Shown here piece by piece: positions 48,295-55,170 of a stretch of DNA of 64,000 bases (within the stretch, counting starts at the first letter, position 1; each line of letters opens with the position of its first letter). Source of the DNA: OMIS01 sp044350895 (GTDB taxonomy: Bacteria; Patescibacteriota; Microgenomatia; UBA1400; PJMF01); the NCBI GenBank assembly GCA_044350895.1, contig JBILGT010000003.1:29413-93412 (forward strand), written 5' to 3'. The position numbers and the translations under genes were made by a program. Below the pieces are notes generated by a model, which searched no databases, was not told where the DNA came from, and was given only the letters and a program-made list of their open reading frames with translations.

Positions 48295-50874
48295 CTAATT
48301 CATTGACCAGAGTACAATGACGTCGGTGTTTGGAATTTTAGCTGAAGCAATTACCTTTTTATTACTATATATAACTGGAATAGGTTCACTGGCTGATAGA
48401 TTGATCATGTCAATATTCATGAGAGCATCACCAGTATAACTTTCTGGATCAACATGAAATTGAATATTGATAGGGACAGAATCGAGCTTTGTTGTTTGAT
48501 ATATATTGCTATATATAAGGAAGAAGCGTTCTAGGGGAATACTGAGTGAGCCAAACTTAATAATGGCATGCCAAACCAAGTTTCTATGTAACATGTCGGA
48601 TTCAATCGAAAGATATGCTCCATCTTTCTGCATGGGTTCACTGACAGCAGTATTATCTTCGTTAAGATAGTACAGACCTCGTATTTTGTCAGTTAATAAC
48701 TTGCCATTTGGGTGAATGAAGTAAACATTATACTTATTAGCTAGTGCATGAGTAATATGTACTTCATTACTGAAATTATCTACTCGAGCAACAAAGTCAC
48801 CATCATGTTGTGGACCAAACAAATTATTTTCCATCAATTTATGAATTCCGAGTGCCCCAGCTGGAGTAAGTTGCAGTAATCCCATGTCTCCAGACATTAT
48901 ATCGGTTGGGTATGCAGTAATCTGAGTTAAATTGCTCATTCCATGTAAATCAGTATTTGAATGGTAAATATCGTAAATACCGGTGTGGTGAACAAGTTCA
49001 TGAATAAGGCCAGGATCGATACCATCAAATTCTGCCAACCGGTGAATTATTTTATCAGCATAGTTGGGAAAATCACCATCATTACAGTTGTCAGTAAGCA
49101 CCCAGGTAGAGTCATCGGTGAAGGAATATTGAAGTTTTTCATTATTAGAATTAAGTACAACCCCATCTTGGCCGTGTTTAACAAAGTTGTGATCATTTAC
49201 CCAAGGCACAACCAGAGTTGGGTTGAGTGTGTAGTGAATTGGAATTTGTGCATCTGAATAGATCTTGTTGAGAATATTGACATGTTTCCTCATGAACTCT
49301 TCAGGGTCAATTCCTTTTGCAATCATGTCATCCCAGAGTCCTCTGCCTACAACGAACCTAAGTGTCCGTTCGGTATTAACCCGAGTTTCGTTACGGTGCG
49401 CAATCAGCTGATCTGGTGTCATTCTTGCTCTGTCATATCCAGCAGCAATTTCTTCAAGTCTCAGGTATCTATTCGCTTCTTGAGAAGTTGTAAAGAAGAT
49501 TGATTCAACGTTTGGATCAGGAGCAACTACTTCAATTGGTTCGGGTGTTGGTTCTGCCACTGGGTTGGCTGGTCGGACTGGAATAGGCGCTGATTCTGAT
49601 GGGGCGGTAGACGGCACATCTTCAACTAAATATGGAGACACCTCATCCTCCATAACAATAACATCAGCCCTTTTAATCCAGCCCACACGACCGCCACTCC
49701 TGATTATTTGCAACCATTCACCCTTTGAGATTCCAGTATATGTAAGACGCTCGCCTTCAAACGCATAGATACCGCTTGTGTCTGCAATGTTATCAACGAT
49801 ATCTAGAACGCGTGTAGTCTGCAAAGTTGCGCCATCTGGCAGTTCAGGTTCGGCGATTTGTTCAGAGAGAACTTTTACATTTGCAAGGGGGATCCAACCA
49901 TCCATGCCATTTACACCGGTCACTTTAATCCAGTCACCTGTTGTGTCGATTTCACCAGAAGTTTCAAGTTGAGCACCTTGTGGGGGAATATTTACTATGC
50001 CACTACCACGACGTGGCTCTTCATACATGGTTGTCATAGCAGCCATAACTTCAACATGTGCTGATCCAGAATTTTGAGCACTTTCTGCAATATGTATTTT
50101 TACATTTGCAAGTGGGACCCAACCATCCATGCCATTTACACCGGTCACTTTAATCCATTTTCCTGTGGAGTCAATTTCACCAGAAGTTTCAAGTTGTGCT
50201 CCTTGTGGAGGAACATTTACAATGCCACTTCCTCTTTGTGGCTCTTGGTACAGTGTGGTAAATGCTGCCATGACTTCTACAAATGAAATAGGTGGCTCTT
50301 CTGAAGACTGCTCAAAATCTTTGAAATGAGTAGTGTGTTCAGTTTGTACCAGTTCAGTATCTGCGGCATACGCATGTTTTGTAGTCAGAACACCTGTAGC
50401 AGAACTGGTGATTACTAGCAAAATTCCAATCCATGCTGCCAGTAGCAACTTCATGGCGGGTTTCAAACCCTCCACGCCTTCTAGTAATTTACCAGTGGCA
50501 ACGGCTTCCTGAATATGAACTAGATTTACTTCATTACCAGGGGAATTCTGATGTTCTTCTACATAAGATTCAACTATTCTCTGAACCAACGGTTTTCTAG
50601 CCTCAATTTCTGCTAGTGAAAATTCTTGCCCTGAACTAGCTAGATTCTCAAGATACTTCCATACAACTGTTTGTTCAGCAGGCTGGAGACTTGCAATATC
50701 GATGTTAAGAGCAAGTGTCGTACTCCATTTTTCCAAAAGTTGAGCACGGGAACCGCGTTCTCCAAACTGCTTGCCAATAAATTGCGTTCTAACATCTGCC
50801 CAGAGTTTCTTCGTCCGCACTTGTTCTGGAACTAAGTCTGAAGCTGGTTTTTCTCTGTATTCGTTTTGATTCAT
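48295..50874 (-). CDS. Surface protein with SH3b repeats and metzincin-like zinc-protease motif
   Basis: 859 residues. A cytoplasmic helical N-terminus (~1-140) is followed by one membrane helix (~141-161) and an AYA/A site near 170 that could allow signal-peptidase cleavage. Next come two nearly identical SH3b repeats (~199-260 and ~272-333; each VEVMAAxTTxYxEPxRGSGIVN...DGWxPLANVK), a third diverged SH3b (~344-405), and a Pro/Glu linker (~410-455). The C-terminal domain has H625-E-L-V-H629-H-T-G632-I-Y-D635, matching HExxHxxGxxD metzincins such as snapalysin, and a possible Met-turn DIMSGDMG. Proposed as a wall-binding secreted protease. No close family recognised. Confidence 0.72.
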   Translation of the reverse strand: MNQNEYREKPASDLVPEQVRTKKLWADVRTQFIGKQFGERGSRAQLLEKWSTTLALNIDIASLQPAEQTVVWKYLENLASSGQEFSLAEIEARKPLVQRIVESYVEEHQNSPGNEVNLVHIQEAVATGKLLEGVEGLKPAMKLLLAAWIGILLVITSSATGVLTTKHAYAADTELVQTEHTTHFKDFEQSSEEPPISFVEVMAAFTTLYQEPQRGSGIVNVPPQGAQLETSGEIDSTGKWIKVTGVNGMDGWVPLANVKIHIAESAQNSGSAHVEVMAAMTTMYEEPRRGSGIVNIPPQGAQLETSGEIDTTGDWIKVTGVNGMDGWIPLANVKVLSEQIAEPELPDGATLQTTRVLDIVDNIADTSGIYAFEGERLTYTGISKGEWLQIIRSGGRVGWIKRADVIVMEDEVSPYLVEDVPSTAPSESAPIPVRPANPVAEPTPEPIEVVAPDPNVESIFFTTSQEANRYLRLEEIAAGYDRARMTPDQLIAHRNETRVNTERTLRFVVGRGLWDDMIAKGIDPEEFMRKHVNILNKIYSDAQIPIHYTLNPTLVVPWVNDHNFVKHGQDGVVLNSNNEKLQYSFTDDSTWVLTDNCNDGDFPNYADKIIHRLAEFDGIDPGLIHELVHHTGIYDIYHSNTDLHGMSNLTQITAYPTDIMSGDMGLLQLTPAGALGIHKLMENNLFGPQHDGDFVARVDNFSNEVHITHALANKYNVYFIHPNGKLLTDKIRGLYYLNEDNTAVSEPMQKDGAYLSIESDMLHRNLVWHAIIKFGSLSIPLERFFLIYSNIYQTTKLDSVPINIQFHVDPESYTGDALMNIDMINLSASEPIPVIYSNKKVIASAKIPNTDVIVLWSMN
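49859..50283 (-). repeat. Intragenic direct repeat encoding two SH3b domains
   Basis: Two copies of about 190 bases (roughly 50097-50283 and 49859-50056), separated by a short linker, are nearly identical at DNA level. For example, the stretch around CATCCATGCCATTTACACCG occurs in both, at 50126-50145 and 49901-49920. This indicates recent duplication or gene conversion of an SH3b module. Confidence 0.8.
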
Positions 50875-50956
50875 GAAATGTACTTGCTTCTATCATGGTA
50901 TAAGAACAGGACAACAAATACAATTTGGTAGATAGAAGAAAAGGTGAGAAGAGGGT

Positions 50957-50985
50957 TTGTTTTTAAGGCAAAATTATTGTATAAT
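50957..50985 (+). promoter_or_regulatory. nusA operon promoter
   Basis: TTGTTT (50957-50962), 17-base spacer, TATAAT (50980-50985). Predicted start near 50992, so nusA has a leader of about 74 nt. Confidence 0.7.
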
Positions 50986-51000
50986 AGCTTTGTTTGTGGG

Positions 51001-51028
51001 AAGGGGCTGTCAGATGATGCCCTTTTTT
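51001..51028 (+). terminator. Terminator-like hairpin in the nusA leader
   Basis: AAGGGGC (51001-51007) pairs with GCCCTTT (51019-51025, including one G-U), followed by a T-run ending at 51028. It sits between the nusA promoter and the nusA start, so it would cut transcription short unless read through. NusA itself influences intrinsic termination, so autoregulation by attenuation is a natural reading. Confidence 0.65.
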
Positions 51029-51065
51029 GTTACAAAGAGGAAAAATACTAATTTAAGAAAGAACT

Positions 51066-52349
51066 ATGCAAGACCAAAAAGTCGTTAGAACAGATTTTGC
51101 TACCGCTATCACTCAGATTGCTAATGAACGCAAAATTCCCGTTGAAGCAATTTATAGTGCGATTAAACAAGCGTTAGTTTCTGCATATCGCAAACAATAT
51201 GGCCCACTTGGAGACGAGTGGCATTATTATGCAGAACTTGATGAAGGTAGTGGCGAATCAAAGATCTACAAAGCTCCTGTCATTGAGCGAAACGAAGAAA
51301 CACTTGAAGTAACCAAATGGAATGAAAAAAAGAGTGAAGATGTTACTCCAGCTGGTTTCGGCCGCATTGCTGCTCAAACTGCCAAACAAGTTATTTTGCA
51401 AAAAATCAGAGAATCAGAAAAAGATCAGATCATTGGTGAATACCAAGAAAAAGTCGGTGAAGTCATTGCTGCACAAATTTTGCGCATGGATGGCCGCACA
51501 GTCATTCTTGATATTGGTCGTGGTCAAGGCTACATGCCACCTGAAGAGCAGATGCGTGGCGAATTCTACCGAATGAACAATAGAATTTCTGTTCTCATCA
51601 AAGAAATCCGCGACACACATAAAGGCAAATCAGTCATCGTTTCTCGTGCAGATAAGCGATTAGTTGCCAAACTTTTTGAACGTGAAGTTCCTGAAGTTGC
51701 ATCTGGTGCAGTTGAAATCGCCCTCATTTCTCGTGAAGCTGGTGTTCGCACCAAACTGGCTGTTAAATCAACCCAAGAAGGTGTTGATCCAGTTGGCTCA
51801 TGTGTGGGACAGCGCGGTGTCCGCGTTCAAGAAGTTATCCGAGAACTCAACAATGAGCGCTTGGACATTATTCCATTCTCAGAAGATCCAAGATTACTGT
51901 TACAAGGTGCTCTTGCTCCTGCTGAAAACTTAAAAATCGACATTGATAAACTCACCAATCTGGCAACTGTTACGGCACCAGATGATCAGCTGTCACTCGT
52001 CATCGGACGTGGTGGTCAAAATGTCCGCCTAGCTTCAAAGTTGACAGGTCTTAAAATCACTGTTAAATCTGCTGGTGGTACCGTTGAATCAACAACAACT
52101 GGTTTGGAAGAGTATGAAATTGATACATTTACCGGGCTCGCACCTGAGGTTCGTCAACAATTGATTGAACACAAATTAACGACACTCTCTGATCTTGCTA
52201 GATTTAAAGATAAGTGGATGCAGTTTGAAATGACTGAAGATCAACAAAAAATCTTGGGAGATCGAGTTACCGTCTTTGAAGTTGAAATGGCAAATGAAGA
52301 ACCTCGATTTAAACGTGAAAAGAAAGAATTTACAGAGAAAGCTGAATAA
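51066..52349 (+). CDS. nusA: Transcription termination/antitermination factor NusA
   Basis: 427 residues. N-terminal RNA-polymerase-binding domain (~1-130), S1 domain (~135-200; GQGYMPPEEQM), KH1 (~205-280; VPEVASGAVEIALISREAGVRTKLAV, VDPVGSCVGQRGVRVQEV) and KH2 (~285-350; LVIGRGGQNVRLASKLTG). A helix-hairpin-helix-like C-terminal piece (FTGLAPEVRQQLIEHKLTTL) replaces the E. coli acidic repeats. NusA binds nascent RNA and polymerase to modulate pausing and termination. Five bases before infB, the ancestral nusA-infB order. Confidence 0.95.
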   Translation: MQDQKVVRTDFATAITQIANERKIPVEAIYSAIKQALVSAYRKQYGPLGDEWHYYAELDEGSGESKIYKAPVIERNEETLEVTKWNEKKSEDVTPAGFGRIAAQTAKQVILQKIRESEKDQIIGEYQEKVGEVIAAQILRMDGRTVILDIGRGQGYMPPEEQMRGEFYRMNNRISVLIKEIRDTHKGKSVIVSRADKRLVAKLFEREVPEVASGAVEIALISREAGVRTKLAVKSTQEGVDPVGSCVGQRGVRVQEVIRELNNERLDIIPFSEDPRLLLQGALAPAENLKIDIDKLTNLATVTAPDDQLSLVIGRGGQNVRLASKLTGLKITVKSAGGTVESTTTGLEEYEIDTFTGLAPEVRQQLIEHKLTTLSDLARFKDKWMQFEMTEDQQKILGDRVTVFEVEMANEEPRFKREKKEFTEKAE

Positions 52350-52354
52350 GCAGT

Positions 52355-53827
52355 ATGGCACTACAAAAAAGACCACCAGTTATTACCATCATGGGTCATG
52401 TCGATCATGGCAAGACTTCATTGTTGGATTACATTCGCAAGACTCGAGTTACCGCTCGTGAAGCTGGTGGTATTACACAGCACATTGGTGCATACCAAGC
52501 TGAGTTTCAGGGTCATAAACTGACTTTTATTGATACTCCAGGTCATGCTGCTTTTAATAAAATGCGTCAACGTGGTGCCAAAGTTACTGACATTATTATT
52601 CTGGTTGTTGCGGCTGACGATGGCGTGAAACCTCAAACGATTGAGTCAATTCGCCACATTCAAGAAGCCAAGGTCCCAATTGTTGTGGCTATTAACAAAA
52701 TGGATGTACCTAATGCTGATCCAACACTCGTCAAATCACAACTTGTAGAACACGGTATCGCTGTCCAAGGATTTGGTGGAGATATCGATGCAATTGAGAT
52801 TTCAGCAAAGACTGGTCAAGGCATTGATACGCTGCTTGAAAACTTAGTGGTGATGGCAGAGTTGAATGACTACAAAGCAGATCCAGAAGCACCACTTCTT
52901 GCTGCAGTAATTGAATCATCTCTTGATCAACGACGTGGAACTGTTGCAAGTGTAATTGTCCAACAAGGTACGCTTCAAGCTCGCCAGGATATTTATACCG
53001 AGAGTGCTGATGGTCGAATCCGTTTGCTCACCAATGAAAAAGCTGAACAGTTACAAAAAGTTTTACCTGGTTCACCAGCTGAAATCATTGGATTTAAAAC
53101 AGTGCCAGTGGTTGGTGAAATTGTTCGAGATGCAAATGCTACCTATGAGGCTGAAGAAGAAGTGGAAGCAGATGCAGTAGAACCAGAAGCAGAGTTCGGT
53201 GACTTTGATTTTGGAGCAATGCTAGAAGATAAACAGAAACTTAAACTTTTGATAAAAGCAGACGTCTCTGGAACTCTCGAAGCAATCACTCAGACATTAG
53301 ATATGGATAATGTAGAGCTTGTGGGTTCAGGTCTGGGACAAGTTACAGAAAGTGATATTGAACTCGCTGAAGCTACTGACTCAGTAATTATTGCCTTTCA
53401 TATCAAGGTCCCAAATGGTATTAAGCAAAATGCCAAAAAAGTTGCCGTTAAGATTATTTCGTATGACGTAATTTACCACCTCATTGAAGACTTACAAAAG
53501 CAAATGTTGAAGTTGATGGACAGCACTATTGATGAAGTGGTGACAGGTGAAGCCGAAGTGATGCAAGTGTTTGAAATGCGCGGAGAGCGAATTGCTGGTA
53601 TCAAAGTCAAAACTGGCGAAATTCGTAAAATTGATCTGCTGCACCTCAAGCGTGGTGATGAAATCATCATGAATCCAGTTATCAAAAGTATGATGCACGG
53701 TAAGCAAGAAATTGACAATATTAAAGCAAAAAATGAAGGTGGCTTAACCTTTAAAAATAGAAAACTTGATTTTAAAGTTGGTGATATTATCATTGCATAC
53801 AAGATTGCTCTTGATGCCGTGGTATAA
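52355..53827 (+). CDS. infB: Translation initiation factor IF-2, minimal form
   Basis: 490 residues; E. coli IF2 has 890 and B. subtilis 716. The protein starts almost directly with the G domain: VITIMGHVDHGKTSLLD (G1), GGITQHIGA (G2), DTPGHAAF (G3), NKMD (G4), SAK (G5). Domains II, III and the C-terminal fMet-tRNA-binding domain follow. The whole N-terminal region is missing. An acidic insertion (EAEEEVEADAVEPEAEFGDFD, ~268-290) lies between domains II and III. It positions the initiator tRNA on the 30S subunit; this window's fMet tRNA is itself atypical. Five bases after nusA. Confidence 0.96.
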   Translation: MALQKRPPVITIMGHVDHGKTSLLDYIRKTRVTAREAGGITQHIGAYQAEFQGHKLTFIDTPGHAAFNKMRQRGAKVTDIIILVVAADDGVKPQTIESIRHIQEAKVPIVVAINKMDVPNADPTLVKSQLVEHGIAVQGFGGDIDAIEISAKTGQGIDTLLENLVVMAELNDYKADPEAPLLAAVIESSLDQRRGTVASVIVQQGTLQARQDIYTESADGRIRLLTNEKAEQLQKVLPGSPAEIIGFKTVPVVGEIVRDANATYEAEEEVEADAVEPEAEFGDFDFGAMLEDKQKLKLLIKADVSGTLEAITQTLDMDNVELVGSGLGQVTESDIELAEATDSVIIAFHIKVPNGIKQNAKKVAVKIISYDVIYHLIEDLQKQMLKLMDSTIDEVVTGEAEVMQVFEMRGERIAGIKVKTGEIRKIDLLHLKRGDEIIMNPVIKSMMHGKQEIDNIKAKNEGGLTFKNRKLDFKVGDIIIAYKIALDAVV

Positions 53828-53921
53828 TACCAATCTTATATAAATTAAATGGTTACTTTACCTGCTGGTCATATGGGCAAACAATGACTTCGCGGGATAA
53901 AGGAAAACGAAAGGATACCAT
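53823..53921 (+). promoter_or_regulatory. rpsO promoter and structured leader
   Basis: TATAAT (53823-53828) overlaps the infB stop; the transcript would carry a leader of about 87 nt. Within it CTTTACC (53856-53862) can pair with GGATAAAG (53895-53902, one bulge), enclosing GGTCAT (53867-53872) paired with ATGACT (53884-53889). S15 leaders of many bacteria are structured autoregulatory sites, but their shapes are not conserved; this is a candidate. Confidence 0.5.
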
Positions 53922-54191
53922 ATGGCATTAACTAAAGTTCAAAAAGGCCAAATCATTAAAGACTACCAATTGTTCGAGGGAGACACAGGTTCTCCTGAAG
54001 TTCAAATTGCTTTATTGACCGCCTCAATTCAAGAATTAACTTCTCACTTAAAGCAACACAAAAAAGACGATCACTCACGACGTGGTCTCTTAAAGCAAGT
54101 TGCCAAGCGTCGCCGCTTACTGAACTTCTTATTAGAGAGAAGTGAAGAGCGATACCGAGCACTTATTGACCGTCTTGGTTTAAGTAAGTAA
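53922..54191 (+). CDS. rpsO: Ribosomal protein uS15
   Basis: 89 residues, exact family length. Signatures: YQLFEGDTGSPEVQIALLTASIQELTSHLKQHKKDDHSRRGLLKQVAKRRRLLNFL and ERYRALIDRLGL. It binds the 16S rRNA central domain. SD AAAGGA precedes ATG 53922. It comes before pnp as in most bacteria, but here one extra gene separates them. Confidence 0.97.
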   Translation: MALTKVQKGQIIKDYQLFEGDTGSPEVQIALLTASIQELTSHLKQHKKDDHSRRGLLKQVAKRRRLLNFLLERSEERYRALIDRLGLSK

Positions 54192-54219
54192 TTTTCAAAT
54201 ATGCTACGATAAGCAGTGT

Positions 54220-55035
54220 ATGGATTCTCAAAATTCTTTATCAAGTTCTGAAGAATCAATTGCAAAAAATGTTGCAATTTCGGTGATTGGAATTGTCGTT
54301 TTCATTGCTGTCTACAAATATTGGCCAGGTCTCAGCGATCAAAAGAGTACAGTGGTCGGGCATGTTTCTGTACCAGTAAGTACTCCAATTCCCTTTGCTA
54401 CACCCGAACTAGCAACACAACCAGTGGTATACCAAGACTTTTTTATTCCAATTGCGCGTAACTTCATGCCAATTGCAAAACTGCAAAGTACTTCATTTAA
54501 TCCAGCTCAAGCTGTACCCAAACTCCCAGCTGGTCTCAAAAATCTTTCACCACTGTCACAAATAATTGAAAATCGTGGACAAGTTGTCTATAAGGATTAT
54601 CAAGACAAATACATTCCTGAAAATACAATTGATGCTGATTGGGTGACAAACTGGCGCACAACTACCGATAGCACGCCATATTTTTCCTATATAACATATC
54701 AGTTTGATAAACCAATTGAACTTTCACAAATCCGCTATAAAGCAGATTGGGATTCAAAGGAAGCATATGATAATCAAGTTATGCTAAGTTTTTGGATTTA
54801 TGATGAAAACATAGGTTATTGGCAACTCCTCGGGACACAAACTCTAACCAAAAAAACTATGTCACTCGCTCATATACTCACGTTCACACCAGTTACTGCC
54901 AAGCAGTTGCGAGTTCAATATGATGATCCTGATGATTCCTGGGGCGGTTGGGGAAATATTTATGAAGTTCAGGCCATAGGAACAGATGCAAGTGTCATCA
55001 CTCGAGAAACTGTCCTTGATCCTGTGGTACAATAG
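54220..55035 (+). CDS. Membrane-anchored protein with discoidin-like domain
   Basis: 271 residues. A short cytoplasmic N-terminus, one membrane helix (NVAISVIGIVVFIAVYKYW, ~18-36), a Pro/Thr linker (~45-110), then a beta-sandwich-like domain (~120-265) with NTIDADWVTNWRTTTDS, YITYQFDKPIELSQIRYKADWDS and KQLRVQYDDPDDSWGGWGNIYEVQAIG. This reads like an F5/8-type-C (discoidin, CBM32-like) carbohydrate-binding fold; I infer that from the pattern. TACGAT (54205-54210) lies nine bases before ATG 54220. It is inserted between rpsO and pnp, where it has no obvious functional link. Confidence 0.65.
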   Translation: MDSQNSLSSSEESIAKNVAISVIGIVVFIAVYKYWPGLSDQKSTVVGHVSVPVSTPIPFATPELATQPVVYQDFFIPIARNFMPIAKLQSTSFNPAQAVPKLPAGLKNLSPLSQIIENRGQVVYKDYQDKYIPENTIDADWVTNWRTTTDSTPYFSYITYQFDKPIELSQIRYKADWDSKEAYDNQVMLSFWIYDENIGYWQLLGTQTLTKKTMSLAHILTFTPVTAKQLRVQYDDPDDSWGGWGNIYEVQAIGTDASVITRETVLDPVVQ

Positions 55036-55125
55036 TTCCAGTACAAATGGACGAGTGGATTGAAGAGGATTCGAGAGAGACGATACTGCCTGACGTAATA
55101 GTTCAGTGACTTAGTGTCTTTTCTC
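55028..55125 (+). promoter_or_regulatory. pnp promoter and stem-loop leader
   Basis: TACAAT (55028-55033) overlaps the preceding stop. The leader of about 130 nt holds a long imperfect stem: GAGAGAGAC (55073-55081) with GTCTTTTCTC (55116-55125), and inside it ACTG (55085-55088) with CAGT (55104-55107). E. coli pnp has an RNase III-cleaved leader stem used for autocontrol; this could be an analogue. Confidence 0.45.
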
Positions 55126-55170
55126 CAGAATACTCAACCACTTTTCCCAATTAATTCAAAGGAGTTGGAT

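Noticed and set aside
55114..55170. 19-residue N-terminal extension of PNPase
   Set aside because: A strong SD (AAAGGAG) directs the start at 55171, and the extension covers the structured leader.
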